Shown piece by piece: positions 26,383 through 36,989 of a stretch of 64,000 nt of DNA (position 1 is the stretch's first letter; each line of letters starts with the position of its first letter). The position numbers were made by a program, and so were the translations under genes. The notes beneath the pieces are model-generated. The model saw nothing but the letters and a program-made list of their open reading frames with translations. It was not told the origin of the DNA and made no database searches. Origin of the DNA: Streptococcus bovimastitidis (GTDB taxonomy: Bacteria; Bacillota; Bacilli; Lactobacillales; Streptococcaceae); assembly GCF_001885095.1 (NCBI RefSeq), contig NZ_LZDD01000003.1, positions 62,001-126,000 on the forward strand. The letters run 5' to 3'.

Positions 26383-26454
26383 AACTAGTATTATAGCATA
26401 AAGAAAAAATCTTGCGGTCTGTAATAACCGCAAAATTAATCGAAAATTTTAATG

Positions 26455-26731
26455 AAAAGTCTTAACTGGCCTGATCCTGGCTTACCAAACTCCTTTTGAT
26501 TGGTTAGGCTCAAGTGGGGTTCAATATAAGGAAAAGCCTTAATTTCAGGAAAGTTTGGCAATTTCCGCTTGCAAGGCCATAAAGGAACAGTCGAAACACT
26601 GACAGATGCTAGCGACGAGGAAATTGCTCATTAAGTGGCGCCAAACCCACTTCTAGTGGCTGCTGGACTGATATTCTTGGTTGGGACTACTGGTACAAAC
26701 GCCTACGCTGGTCGTGGCAAAAAAGACTAAG
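26455..26731 (+). pseudogene. Possible remnant of a sortase-anchored surface protein
   Basis: In the 459-bp gap between hslO and gshAB no intact gene is seen. A short frame at about 26636-26731 encodes APNPLLVAAGLIFLVGTTGTNAY followed by AGRGKKD and a stop: a single membrane helix with a short basic tail, the usual C-terminus of wall-anchored proteins. The same frame upstream (SGKFGNFRLQGHKGTVETL) is interrupted by a TAA, and an adjoining frame reads YQTPFDWLGSSGVQY. No LPXTG is left. It looks like a decayed C-terminal fragment, but the identification is weak. Confidence 0.35.
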
Positions 26732-26841
26732 TCGGGCTTCCCTTATCAAAAATTTATTTGAATAGCCAATACAATAGTCAACATATTCCCATAAGACAAA
26801 GAATCCCTAGTCATCAGACTGGAGATTTTGCATGTTTTTTC

Positions 26842-29106
26842 TTATTTTCCGTAAATAGGCAGTTCTGGGAAGAGTTCCTGGAGGATTTTTGGGGTAATGG
26901 CTTGGCCAGGACCCTGGTGACAGTAAGTGTGCATGTACATGGATGGGTTGAAATTGAGTTCGATACAGTGCACGTTAGGCTGATTGATATCAGCTTTCTG
27001 GTTAATATCGGGAATAATCAGATCGACACCACAAACCCAGGCACCCATGACATCCGCCATTTGTGCTGCCAAATCCTTGTAGGATTGGTCCATATCCTCA
27101 GTTAGGTCGACTGAGTCGCCACCTGTGGAAATGTTAGAGTTACCACGTAATTCCACTTTGACACCTTCTTCGAGAACACTATCTACATCATAGCCTTGTT
27201 GTGCTAACATCAGTTGTTCAATGTCGCCCAGTTGGATTTTTTCCAATGGTGAACGGTGGCCACTACCTCTCAGTGGGTCCTGATTTTTCAAGTCCACAAG
27301 ATCCTTGATGCTGTGTTTGCCGTCTCCGACCACATTAGCTGCTAGGCGAAGCAAGACAGCTTCACATTTACCGTTGAGGGTGAAGAAGCGGTACTCGGTC
27401 CCGGTGATGAATTCTTCCACTAAAACGTCAGAATCTTCGGCAAAAGCGATGTCTAAAGCCTTGGCATAGTCAGCTTGACTGGCTGGCTTTTGGAAGATGG
27501 AAATGCCTAAACCGAAGTTGGTCGATTTGGGTTTGACCACGATAGCTTTGTCAGCAATCAATGGATAGTAGCGGATAGCAGCATCCATGTTGGCAAATTC
27601 CTGCCCTTGCGGGGTTGGGAAGCCGGCTTGATCCAAGATTTTTTTGGTCACCGTCTTGTTGGCCATGGCTAGGGGGACAACGTAGTTGTCACGCGAAGTC
27701 ATGTTGCCATTTTTGACCAATTCCACATGGTCTTGGTGCCAGAGTTTCAAGAATTGGTCATTTTCGTCCAAGATTTCTAGGTTGACTCCCTTTTGGATTG
27801 CATCAAACATAAGCATTTGCGTTGACAGCTCCATGCTTTCGTAGCCTTTGAGTGAGTAGGGAGCCTGGGTTGACTCTTGGTGGTATTCTAAGGCTTTGGT
27901 TAATCCAAAGGCCGCTAGGGATGCGTCAGCTATTTTTCCAAAAAGACGTCCGCATATAGTTGTTTCAGGTGCCTTTACAGCTAGTTCCATTTGCTCAACC
28001 AAGCCTTGATAGTAAGCATCCAAGTGGAAGTGTTGGACCAGGTCGCGCATGGCGTCTAGGATGATTTGTGGTTGGGCTTGAGCAGGGAGTGGATCGAGTG
28101 GATGAGCCAAGGCTACTTTTTCATTGAGTGTTTTAGCTACTTCTATGTCAGCGTCGGCATTTTCCAAGTCGTCCAACCAAAGCAGGCTGAGGATAAAGAG
28201 ATGGAAGCTGTCCAAAGTTTCTTGGCTTATCCCTAGTGGGTCAAAGGGGTTGATGTCGAAGTTGCGGAACTCTACATAGCTGATTCCTTTTTCTAAGTAG
28301 TCACGGGAGTGCTTGCTGCCACGGAGACGAACCGCTGAATAAAATTCTTTTTCCAGAGATAGGTGCCCTTGGACAATGTTTTCTTCAATATCGGAAATAT
28401 AATTGTCAAGGGATGAAAAGGAAATTTGAACCTTGTCATCATTGGCATAACCATAGGTTTTGCTGGCTCTGAGGGCGCGTGCTAGGCCTTGAGGCATATT
28501 TAGATAGAAGTTTTTTTCTGCCAGTGGTGTAGCACCGAATAGGTAGGTCACAAACCATTGGTAGTTGAGGAACTGGCGGGCCAGCTTCATATAGACTTGA
28601 TTGCGGAAATCGACAGAATTATCGAGCTGACTTTCCAGGAAAAGGGTTTGAAAGAGGTTTTTCCCTAACTCAAAGTTGTAGTGGATACCAGAAATAGACT
28701 GGATTAACTTGCCATAGGTTGCCACCAATTGTTGACGATAGGCCACTTCTTCGGGATTATCTAATTTGGCAATCTCAATGTCTTCAGCTTTAAGATAAGG
28801 GGGCATTGATAGTGGCCAGATGGCTTCATTGGGCTCAAGGGATCTTTGAGTGACATCGAAAATTGCTCCAAGTCGACGTCTAGCCTGACGAGTTGAATCA
28901 GAAATCGGAGTAATCAGTTCTAATTGTTCTTCGCTAAAGTCGGTCTGGATATAAGGATGAATGGTCCGTGAACCTAGCACAGAAGGGTGGTCGCTCTTAG
29001 CAATTTTGCCTTCAGGGGTAACCCGCAAGCCCTCTCTTTCCAAACCAAAAGTAGCTTCTAAAATATTGGTATTTTCAGGTAATTTTTGTAAAAGTTGATT
29101 GAGCAT
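26842..29106 (-). CDS. gshAB: Bifunctional glutamate-cysteine ligase / glutathione synthetase
   Basis: A 754-residue fusion enzyme (GshF) that makes glutathione from Glu, Cys and Gly in the cytoplasm. The first ~440 residues are the gamma-glutamylcysteine ligase part (LEREGLRVTPEGKIA, GIHYNFELG, RGSKHSRDYLEKGISYVEFRNFD); the C-terminal ~260 residues are an ATP-grasp domain (VVKPKSTNFGLGISIF, LVEEFITGTEYRFFTLNGK, ELNFNPSMYMHTYC). Length is typical of streptococcal GshAB. It stands alone on the reverse strand. Confidence 0.96.
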   Translation of the reverse strand: MLNQLLQKLPENTNILEATFGLEREGLRVTPEGKIAKSDHPSVLGSRTIHPYIQTDFSEEQLELITPISDSTRQARRRLGAIFDVTQRSLEPNEAIWPLSMPPYLKAEDIEIAKLDNPEEVAYRQQLVATYGKLIQSISGIHYNFELGKNLFQTLFLESQLDNSVDFRNQVYMKLARQFLNYQWFVTYLFGATPLAEKNFYLNMPQGLARALRASKTYGYANDDKVQISFSSLDNYISDIEENIVQGHLSLEKEFYSAVRLRGSKHSRDYLEKGISYVEFRNFDINPFDPLGISQETLDSFHLFILSLLWLDDLENADADIEVAKTLNEKVALAHPLDPLPAQAQPQIILDAMRDLVQHFHLDAYYQGLVEQMELAVKAPETTICGRLFGKIADASLAAFGLTKALEYHQESTQAPYSLKGYESMELSTQMLMFDAIQKGVNLEILDENDQFLKLWHQDHVELVKNGNMTSRDNYVVPLAMANKTVTKKILDQAGFPTPQGQEFANMDAAIRYYPLIADKAIVVKPKSTNFGLGISIFQKPASQADYAKALDIAFAEDSDVLVEEFITGTEYRFFTLNGKCEAVLLRLAANVVGDGKHSIKDLVDLKNQDPLRGSGHRSPLEKIQLGDIEQLMLAQQGYDVDSVLEEGVKVELRGNSNISTGGDSVDLTEDMDQSYKDLAAQMADVMGAWVCGVDLIIPDINQKADINQPNVHCIELNFNPSMYMHTYCHQGPGQAITPKILQELFPELPIYGK

Positions 29107-29259
29107 CTAGTGCCTACTTTCCGTTGAATTCTTCTTGTTACAGTTTACAATTTTAGGACATGAAATACAATTTATTGACACAAAAAAAGCAAAAAAAGAC
29201 AGGAAAAGGACGAGTTTTTGAGTGTGCTTCGGTATAGTGCCCTTAGCTTCGAAGTAAAG

Positions 29260-29290
29260 AAAAAAGCAAGGACAGTAGAGTCCTTGCTTT
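29260..29290 (-). terminator. Terminator of the xpaC-telA operon
   Basis: AAGCAAGGAC (29264-29273) pairs with GTCCTTGCTT (29280-29289). Read on the reverse strand it ends in a T6 run, so it closes the telA transcript. Confidence 0.88.
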
Positions 29291-29307
29291 AGGGGGTAAG
29301 CTTCTCT

Positions 29308-30558
29308 TTAATCTTGGATTTCTTCTTGGGTTTCCCGTCCTTCATCCAAGAGGGCTTTGACGATGCGTTCATCTCTTAATTTGACAGAATCATTAATGGT
29401 TTCTGCCGATTTGATGATGGTTGCTTCCAGTTGTGCCCGTTTTTGTCGGCCAGTGTCGATGGCTTGGATGATACCGTTGTTTTGTTGGACTAAACTTTCT
29501 GCTAAGGCAGTGACTGACTGAATAGAAAGAGTTGGATTCTGAGCTGATCTTTCCAAGGCCGGAATAGCTTCTTTACTGGTTTCGGCCAGCATCTGTAGGG
29601 CAGCATTGTTAGCATTCACAATGGCATCGGCTGTCATGCCTGATTTTACGGATTGTTGTAAGATGCCCAATTGTGCAATGGATAACTTCATGGTTGGAAT
29701 GGTGTTGCGGCGGAGCATGCCTAATTTTTGGCGCATGTCTGATGAGACTTTGACCAAGTTACGCATTTGCGGTGTTGTTGCCCAAGCTACATAGAGACGG
29801 CTGACATACTCGGTATGTTGTTGTTCCAAGGTATTGATGACTTCAGTGGTCCGAGCCAGTAGGTCGGTTTTGCTTTGGTATTCAGGCGTCGCTGCGTCGA
29901 TTCCCGCTAATTCTGTCTGCAAAGCCTGAGCACGCTTGGTGGCTTCTTTTTGGCTAGCTTCGACAAAAGCAATAACGCCAACTAGATTTTCAATTGACTT
30001 AGTATTATCTTCAATCAAGAGTTCGGCTGAGACAATGTTGCGCGCTAAGGTGTCTTCTTGTTTGACAACAGCAGCAGCCATACCGTCCATTTTTTGTTCA
30101 ATGCTTTGGGCATCGAAGTAGAATTCTTGGAGGGTATTTTTACTTTGTTTAAACATTTTTTGAATGAGATTTGGTTTTTTCTCTAGTTCAGCAGGACCAA
30201 CATCCTTATATTTTTTGACAAAGCCATTTAATTCTTGGTTGGTGTTTTTAAGCAAATCATCCACTTGTGGGATTTGCAATTTCTTTTGTTCTTTGAGGAT
30301 GTGATTAACAGTTGTGTTAACCCCTTCAACAGCTGATTGGCCAAAATCCAAAAGGGTATTTTGGTTAGACATGAAGGAATCTACTAAAGCGGGTGCTTTA
30401 CTGATGATTGCTGTTTGTTGGTCAGGGCTTAATTTCTCAAAGAAAGAGATGGTTTTTTCCTCCGAAGTGGATTGGTTGGTAATAATTTCAGTAGTTTTGT
30501 CACTTTTATTAATGGCGTTATCCGCAATAGCATCAATATCAAAATTAAATTCAGACAT
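29308..30558 (-). CDS. TelA-family toxic anion resistance protein
   Basis: A 416-residue cytoplasmic, mostly helical protein of the TelA/KlaA family. Typical stretches: LSPDQQTAIISKAPALVDSFM, LKNTNQELNGFVKKYKDV, YVAWATTPQMRNLVKVSSDMRQKLGMLRRNTIPTMKLSIAQLGILQQSVKSG. The family name comes from tellurite resistance, but in Firmicutes it is linked to cell-envelope stress and to XpaC partners. It lies 9 bp after the XpaC-like gene. Confidence 0.9.
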   Translation of the reverse strand: MSEFNFDIDAIADNAINKSDKTTEIITNQSTSEEKTISFFEKLSPDQQTAIISKAPALVDSFMSNQNTLLDFGQSAVEGVNTTVNHILKEQKKLQIPQVDDLLKNTNQELNGFVKKYKDVGPAELEKKPNLIQKMFKQSKNTLQEFYFDAQSIEQKMDGMAAAVVKQEDTLARNIVSAELLIEDNTKSIENLVGVIAFVEASQKEATKRAQALQTELAGIDAATPEYQSKTDLLARTTEVINTLEQQHTEYVSRLYVAWATTPQMRNLVKVSSDMRQKLGMLRRNTIPTMKLSIAQLGILQQSVKSGMTADAIVNANNAALQMLAETSKEAIPALERSAQNPTLSIQSVTALAESLVQQNNGIIQAIDTGRQKRAQLEATIIKSAETINDSVKLRDERIVKALLDEGRETQEEIQD

Positions 30559-30567
30559 CGTAAACTC

Positions 30568-31446
30568 CTATTCTTCTAATTCTTCTTGCTTACGCATTTG
30601 GTTTTGTTTTTGCATCATCCGCAGGCTGACATCGAAATCCTTTAATTCACTTTCATTGAGTTTTCTTAAGGTTTCATCTAAGTCTAGGTCAAAGTCCTGT
30701 AAGGCCTGACGGGCAGACTCGAGACGCTCATCAGCATTATAGTAATCTTTGGGCGAGGATTTAATTTTCAGATAGCCATTTAGGATATCATTAAAGTGTT
30801 GCATGCTAGACTCTTGTAGAGCTTCTAGCTCGGCCTTGTTATCAGCTGTAGCTATTTTTTCAAGGATGCTCTTGTTGTCTTTTTGAACATTTTGGTAGAT
30901 TTCCTGAATTTCAGGAGCTTTCTCACTAATGACTTTCTCAGTCAGGATGCTAGCACTCAATTTGTGGTCGATTTGCATTTGTTCCAATTGTAGAACAGCG
31001 TCCAGTTTGACTTCATCGGCCTTGTGGTTGATGCGTTGATAGACCTGGGGTGAAATGGCGCCTTTTAATTGGTAAGATTCTTCTTTGATGAATTGGATCT
31101 TTGGCAATAATTGTTGGGCGACCATCTGAAAATTTTGCATGTCGTTTTCCAATAAGTAGCGGTTCATTAGTTGGCTTTGTCTATCGGCAAGATTAACCGT
31201 ATCTTTGAGGTTCTGAATGCGTTTAGTCATTGCCTGTCCTGCTAAGAGTTTTTGTTTACTTTTAACTTGTTTGAAGCCAATGGCTAGGGCGATAGCTGAT
31301 GGTACAAGCAGTAGGTTTGGCATAAATTCACTAAAAGAGCTAATGATTATAAAGTAGACCAAAACCCAGAGCCAACCTGGGAATTGTGGCAGTCCTGCCA
31401 AAAGCCTTTCAAAGTTTTGTTTCATGATTTCATCATTCCATTTCAT
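30568..31446 (-). CDS. XpaC-family protein
   Basis: A 292-residue protein with an N-terminal hydrophobic hairpin (GWLWVLVYFIIISSFSEFMPNLLLVPSAIALAIGF) followed by a long helical, charged domain. It matches the XpaC (5-bromo-4-chloroindolyl phosphate hydrolysis) family, always found next to TelA. Start at ATG 31446; an internal ATG at 31425 (MKQNFERL) is possible. The pair likely forms a membrane-linked stress complex; its biochemical role is unknown. Confidence 0.85.
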   Translation of the reverse strand: MKWNDEIMKQNFERLLAGLPQFPGWLWVLVYFIIISSFSEFMPNLLLVPSAIALAIGFKQVKSKQKLLAGQAMTKRIQNLKDTVNLADRQSQLMNRYLLENDMQNFQMVAQQLLPKIQFIKEESYQLKGAISPQVYQRINHKADEVKLDAVLQLEQMQIDHKLSASILTEKVISEKAPEIQEIYQNVQKDNKSILEKIATADNKAELEALQESSMQHFNDILNGYLKIKSSPKDYYNADERLESARQALQDFDLDLDETLRKLNESELKDFDVSLRMMQKQNQMRKQEELEE

Positions 31447-31554
31447 ATCGTTTTAGGAAGCAGGTGCTTCTTAATCTTATTCTACCGCAAAAGCTATCTT
31501 TCTTAAAGCATTTATCGTATTTTGAAGCGACAGCCATAGGGGATAGGCTATTAA

Positions 31555-31598
31555 GGTTCGGAACTAGATAGTGGTCGGAACTTCAATGTTCGGGTTTT
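31555..31598. promoter_or_regulatory. PurBox-like sites upstream of purA
   Basis: AATGTTCGGGTTT (31585-31597) matches the reverse complement of the lactococcal/streptococcal PurBox AWWWCCGAACWWT at 12 of 13 positions. AAGGTTCGGAACT (31553-31565) is a second, weaker copy, and GGTCGGAAC at 31573-31581 a third partial one. PurR binding would link purA to purine supply. Confidence 0.62.
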
Positions 31599-31675
31599 AC
31601 CAATTTCCAAAAGAATGAAAAGTCATGAAAATAATTTTTCCTTAATCTTTTTGGCAAAGATGGCACATTTTATCA

Positions 31676-33074
<1,399 letters not shown>

Positions 33075-33115
33075 TAATATGTATATAACAATCTTTCTTT
33101 GGAAAGATTATCAGA

Positions 33116-33148
33116 GTGAAGGCAAGTTACTTGTCTTCACTTTTTTAT
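33116..33148 (+). terminator. purA terminator
   Basis: GTGAAGGCAAG (33116-33126) pairs with CTTGTCTTCAC (33130-33140, one wobble), loop TTA, then T6. Confidence 0.9.
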
Positions 33149-33250
33149 TTATTTTGTATCCCTAGGATAGGAAGGACCTCATCAAACTTCTTCAATTAGC
33201 CTGTGCCCCTTCTATGTTAAAATAGAAAAAAAGAGTTCGAGGTTAAAACC

Positions 33251-33607
33251 ATGTCACATAAAGTATTTCAAATGTCATTTCAATCAATCTATAAGGCTTT
33301 AGCAGCCAAAGTCGAACGCAAAGGTGGTCAGGCACAGGATGTGGATGCTGTCATTGAATGGTTAATGGGCTATTCGGCTGATCAAGTAGCCAAATTGAAT
33401 CAATCAGATACCACTTATGGAGAGTTTCTAGAGCAAGCACCTGGCTACAATCCCTTGCGCCAAAACATCACAGGTAAAATCTGTGGTGTTCAAATTGAAA
33501 GCATCGAAGATGACAAGATGCAAAAATTACGGCAATTGGACAAATTGGTCGACTGGTTAGCTAAAGGCAAAAGTCCGGAGCAAGTCTTCGATAAGTATGA
33601 TAAGTAA
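33251..33607 (+). CDS. DUF2200 family protein
   Basis: A 118-residue cytoplasmic protein (MSHKVFQMSFQSIYKALAAKVERKG, VIEWLMGYS, GEFLEQAPGYNPLRQNITGKICGVQIE) that fits the DUF2200 family in full length. Function unknown. It has its own promoter region after purA and RBS-like GAGGTT, and ends at a hairpin shared with the convergent activase gene. Confidence 0.85.
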   Translation: MSHKVFQMSFQSIYKALAAKVERKGGQAQDVDAVIEWLMGYSADQVAKLNQSDTTYGEFLEQAPGYNPLRQNITGKICGVQIESIEDDKMQKLRQLDKLVDWLAKGKSPEQVFDKYDK

Positions 33608-33640
33608 AAATGGTTACCTAATAGAAAAAGCATCCAAATG

Positions 33641-33673
33641 AAAAGGCAAGCCCAATTGAGCTTGTCTTTTTCT
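33641..33673. terminator. Terminator between DUF2200 gene and activase
   Basis: AGGCAAGC (33644-33651) pairs with GCTTGTCT (33660-33667, one G-T), then T4-C-T3 on the forward strand; A-rich flank on the other side lets it act both ways. Confidence 0.75.
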
Positions 33674-33677
33674 TTCT

Positions 33678-34451
33678 TTAAAAGTAACAATGAATATTGT
33701 GGTCTAGGAAGACTTGTTGGTAGTCTTTGAGGTCCTCGGGATGGTAGGCTGGGACGTCGGTCATGCTGTAGTCACGGCCTAAGAGTTTATATTTATTTTC
33801 GCCAAATTGGTGGAAAGGGAGGAGTTGCACTTGGTTGATGTCTAGCTCATTAAAGAGTTGGGCAAAAGCTTGGGCATCCTCTTGGCTTTCGTTAAAATCA
33901 GGGATGACGGGGATGCGCAGGACAATTTCTTTGCCGGCTTGAAAGGCGGCGTGGATATTTTTGATGATGACTTGGTTGGCAACGCCGGTTACTTTGCGGT
34001 GTTTGATTTGGTCGTAATGTTTGAGGTCGGTGTATATGAAGTCAACGTATTGGATCAAGTCCATAAATTGGTCATGCTTGGTGTAGGCTGTGGTTTCGAT
34101 GGCGGTGTGGAGTCCGGCTTCTTTGGCTGCCTTCAAAATGGCCTTAGCAAAGTCGAATTGGGCAAAGAGTTCACCACCAGACAGGGTCATGCCACCTCCG
34201 GATTCTTCATAGAAATCTTGGTCTTTGAGTACCTCTTCGAGGACTTGGTCAACGGTTTTTTCTTGACCAACCACTTCATGGCGTCTGCCGTCAGCTGTTA
34301 AAATGCTTTCAGGCTGATTCTTTTGGGATTCGGGGTTAGCACACCAAGGACATCTTAGGGGACATCCCTTTAAAAAAACAGTGGTTCGGATGCCAGGTCC
34401 GTCGTGGATGCTAAAATGTTGGATGTTGAAGACAATTCCTTTTTCGGTCAT
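33678..34451 (-). CDS. Glycyl radical enzyme activating protein (radical SAM)
   Basis: A 257-residue radical SAM activase. The CPLRCPWC motif (Cx3Cx2C) binds the 4Fe-4S cluster; GIVFNIQHFSIHDGPGIRTTVFLKG, SGGGMTLSGGELFAQFDF and the C-terminal DINQVQLLPFHQFGENKY fit the PflA family. It has no ferredoxin-type eight-Cys insertion, which many activases of dehydratase-type glycyl radical enzymes have. I use ATG 34451, after the RBS-like AAAGGGAAA. It diverges from the DeoR gene and, 4 kb from the glycyl radical enzyme, is its probable partner. Confidence 0.9.
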   Translation of the reverse strand: MTEKGIVFNIQHFSIHDGPGIRTTVFLKGCPLRCPWCANPESQKNQPESILTADGRRHEVVGQEKTVDQVLEEVLKDQDFYEESGGGMTLSGGELFAQFDFAKAILKAAKEAGLHTAIETTAYTKHDQFMDLIQYVDFIYTDLKHYDQIKHRKVTGVANQVIIKNIHAAFQAGKEIVLRIPVIPDFNESQEDAQAFAQLFNELDINQVQLLPFHQFGENKYKLLGRDYSMTDVPAYHPEDLKDYQQVFLDHNIHCYF

Positions 34452-34487
34452 AGGATTTCCCTTTCTTTCAAGGACATGATAACACAT

Positions 34488-34520
34488 AAACGAAAGTTTT
34501 GCAATTACGTTCGTAAGTTG
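34488..34520. promoter_or_regulatory. Operator-like element between activase and DeoR gene
   Basis: The divergent intergenic region holds AAACGAAAG (34488-34496) and the palindrome TTACGTTCGTAA (34505-34516). TTACGAACG on one strand, AACGAAAG and CAATTACG recur upstream of the glycyl radical enzyme gene at 38406-38435. A shared operator for the DeoR or SorC regulator is likely (inference). Confidence 0.6.
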
Positions 34521-34574
34521 TTTTTTCTTTCATTTTTAGTCTTCAAACTGGTATAATGGCTAGTGAGGTGTCCT

Positions 34575-35318
34575 ATGAATAGATTAGAAAAGATTATCCA
34601 ATTAGTATCAAAACATCAAAAAATTGACGTAAATACTCTTTCTCGAAAGTTATCAGTTTCGAAAGTAACAATAAGGAAAGATTTAGATAAATTAGAGGGA
34701 AAAGGTCTCCTGCATCGGGAGCATGGTTACGCTGTTTTGAACAGTGGTGATGATCTCAATGTCCGCCTTTCTTACAATTATAATGTCAAACGAAAGATTG
34801 CTGAGAAAGCAGCTGAATTGGTTTCAGACAATGATACGGTTATGATTGAGTCGGGCTCAACCTGTGCCCTTTTGGCTGAAGTTCTTTGCCAAACCAAATG
34901 TAATATTAAAATCATTACCAATTCTTGTTTTATTGCCAATTTCTTACGCCAGTACGACTCTTGTCAAATTATTCTCTTGGGTGGAACTTATCAGCCGAAT
35001 TCGGAGGTTACCGTTGGACCTCTGCTCAAGCAAATGATTAACCTTTTCCACGTGGATATGGTTTTCGCGGGGACGGATGGCTTTAGCCCGCAAGTCGGTT
35101 TTATGTGTAAGGATATGATGCGCTGTGAAGCGGTCCAAACAATGGCTGACGCGGCTGAAAAAACGATAATTCTTACTGATTCTAGTAAGTTTCTCAAACC
35201 AAGTTTGGTGCATCAGCTCTGCCTTGATAAGGTTAGCCGCATTATTACTGACAAGGGGATTGATCAAGAGAGTAAAGACTTTCTAAGCACCTCCGGCATA
35301 TCCATAGATTACGTATAA
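34575..35318 (+). CDS. DeoR-family transcriptional regulator
   Basis: A 247-residue sugar-phosphate-responsive regulator: N-terminal HTH (IIQLVSKHQKIDVNTLSRKLSVSKVTIRKDLDKLEGKGLLHREHGYAVL) and C-terminal DeoR sensor domain (VMIESGSTCALLAEVL, NSCFIANFLRQY, GTDGFSPQVGFMCKD, LTDSSKF). I chose ATG 34575, preceded by GAGGTG, over an in-frame GTG at 34563. It heads a two-gene unit with the SorC regulator and is divergent from the activase. Confidence 0.93.
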   Translation: MNRLEKIIQLVSKHQKIDVNTLSRKLSVSKVTIRKDLDKLEGKGLLHREHGYAVLNSGDDLNVRLSYNYNVKRKIAEKAAELVSDNDTVMIESGSTCALLAEVLCQTKCNIKIITNSCFIANFLRQYDSCQIILLGGTYQPNSEVTVGPLLKQMINLFHVDMVFAGTDGFSPQVGFMCKDMMRCEAVQTMADAAEKTIILTDSSKFLKPSLVHQLCLDKVSRIITDKGIDQESKDFLSTSGISIDYV

Positions 35319-35335
35319 GAGCAAGTGAGGAAGTC

Positions 35336-36316
35336 ATGAAGGAAGAGAAAAAGCGTCTGTTAGCTAAAATTGCCTATATGCACTATGTCGAGGGCAAGAG
35401 CCAAACCACTATTTCCAAGGAGTTGGACATTTATCGGACTACGGTTTGTCGGATGTTGGCCAAGGCTAAGGATGAGGGGATTGTCAAAGTTGAGATTAAG
35501 GGTTACGATTCTTCCCTTTTTGCTTTGGAATCTTATGTTCAAGAAAAGTATTGTCTTAAGAAAGTCACCATTCTTCCTTATCAAGCGGACCTAGACCGAC
35601 AAGAAAATCTTAATCATCTGGCAAAAGAGGGGGCGGAAGTTCTCCGGTCGATGATTAAGGATAATGAAGTGATTGGGATTTCATGGGGTTCAAGTATCAG
35701 TGCTTTGATTGACCATATGACGCAAAAGAGTTTGAAGGGTATTTCTGTCTTTCCTCTTTCTGGCGGGCCCAGTGCTATTCATGCTAACTACCATGTCAAT
35801 ACTTTGGTCTATCGTCTAGCCCGTCTTTTCCATGGGCAAAGTTCCTTTATTAATGCTACCGTGATTCAGGAAAATGCTGAAATCGCCAAGGGTATAAAGA
35901 AATCCAAATACTTCGAAAAGACCTTGTTGTCATGGGATAAGTTGGATTGGGCTGTGATTGGGATTGGTGCTGAGCCCGATGCTCAAAAAGATAGCCAATG
36001 GCGTGATCTCCTGATGGGAAGCGACTATGTCAAATTGCGTCAATTAAAAGCAGTCGGTGAGATTTGCTGCCGCTTCTTTGACAAGAATGGGCTATCAGTT
36101 GATAAGGACCTGCAAGAACGCACTATCGGTATTTCTCTAGAGCAGTTGCGCCAAGTGCCAAATGTTTTTGCTATTGCTTGCGGGAAAGAGAAAGCAAATG
36201 CAATTTTGGCGGCATTAAAGGTTAAGTGCATTAATTATTTGGTCACTGATGAAGAAACCATCAAAGATTTATTGGCTCAAGATGGTGATTCTTACTTCCA
36301 AGAAAAACTTGGTTAG
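35336..36316 (+). CDS. SorC-family sugar-binding transcriptional regulator
   Basis: A 326-residue regulator with an N-terminal HTH (MHYVEGKSQTTISKELDIYRTTVCRMLAKAKDEGIVKVEI) and a SorC/DeoR-like phosphosugar-binding domain (VIGISWGSSISALIDHM, VFPLSGGPSAIHANYHVNTLVYRLARLF, WAVIGIGAEP, ITAIACGKEKANAI-like end). It lies 17 bp after the DeoR gene. Paired DeoR and SorC genes beside a pflD-type locus occur also in S. mutans and S. pyogenes. Confidence 0.92.
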   Translation: MKEEKKRLLAKIAYMHYVEGKSQTTISKELDIYRTTVCRMLAKAKDEGIVKVEIKGYDSSLFALESYVQEKYCLKKVTILPYQADLDRQENLNHLAKEGAEVLRSMIKDNEVIGISWGSSISALIDHMTQKSLKGISVFPLSGGPSAIHANYHVNTLVYRLARLFHGQSSFINATVIQENAEIAKGIKKSKYFEKTLLSWDKLDWAVIGIGAEPDAQKDSQWRDLLMGSDYVKLRQLKAVGEICCRFFDKNGLSVDKDLQERTIGISLEQLRQVPNVFAIACGKEKANAILAALKVKCINYLVTDEETIKDLLAQDGDSYFQEKLG

Positions 36317-36847
36317 AAATGCACTATTGTGCAAATTTCCACTTTCTATACATTTTATTTTTAAGTATACTTTATAAGAAAAGGCTTAAGTTGATTTTTA
36401 ATCAATAGTCTAAGTGGTCAAAAGGGAAAATAAGGGCCATGAAATTGCTAAAGGTAAGTATCTGAAAGTCTGATAAGAGATTCTCATAGTGAATTGCAAA
36501 AAACTTGTCTATTGAGACAAGTTTTTTTTCAGCTCAAAATATTAATCCCATAAAAGCATCGAAATCGAAAATAGACCACTGGTTCTAGAGCATTTCCTTT
36601 CTCGTAAGATAATTTATACATTTTTTTGAGAAAAAACGGGATTTTGAAATGAAAAAACGAATGAAAATAAGTAATAAGCTATAAAAGTCCCTCTTAATTT
36701 CTTTGCTTTTGTCTGATAATTCTTGAAATAGAGACGACTTGCTGCTCAACAATTAGATAAAAAAAGAGAAAAAATTATAAATATAAGACTATGCAAAAAG
36801 GATTATTGAGAAGTGAAAGTGATGTCCATACAGTATCCCATTAGGGT
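36317..36847. other. Gene-less stretch between SorC and RidA genes
   Basis: About 530 bp without a supported gene. It holds a small palindrome TGCACTATTGTGCA right after the SorC stop, the terminator at 36498-36530, and an AT-rich section with only micro-ORFs that have no RBS. The promoter and cre sites of the RidA fusion begin at 36848. Confidence 0.6.
36498..36530 (+). terminator. Terminator downstream of the DeoR-SorC operon
   Basis: AAAACTTGTCT (36500-36510) pairs perfectly with AGACAAGTTTT (36515-36525), loop ATTG, followed by T8. It lies 180 bp after the SorC stop, so either a long 3' UTR or an unrecognised short transcript ends here. Confidence 0.88.
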
Positions 36848-36942
36848 TTGACAGTCGTAACAATGGCTTGTTATACTGACAAATGTAACCGCTTGCGGAT
36901 ACGGGATTACTTAAGCTTTTTAGAGTAAAAGCGCTTGCTTTA
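36848..36942 (+). promoter_or_regulatory. RidA-fusion promoter with two cre sites
   Basis: TTGACA (36848-36853), 18-bp spacer and TATACT (36872-36877). Downstream are two CcpA-like palindromes: TGTAACCGCTTGCG (36885-36898) and the better TAAAAGCGCTTGCTTT (36926-36941). Positioned after the start site they would block transcription when glucose is plentiful. GTATCC/GGATAC inverted repeats flank the promoter at 36833 and 36896. Confidence 0.75.
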
Positions 36943-36989
36943 AACTTAAGGGTTCATCAAAAAACTTAAATCTAAAGGAGAATTAATGC

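Noticed and set aside
26758..27105. Forward open frame overlapping the end of gshAB
   Set aside because: Most of it is antisense to the conserved ATP-grasp domain of gshAB; no RBS or recognisable product.
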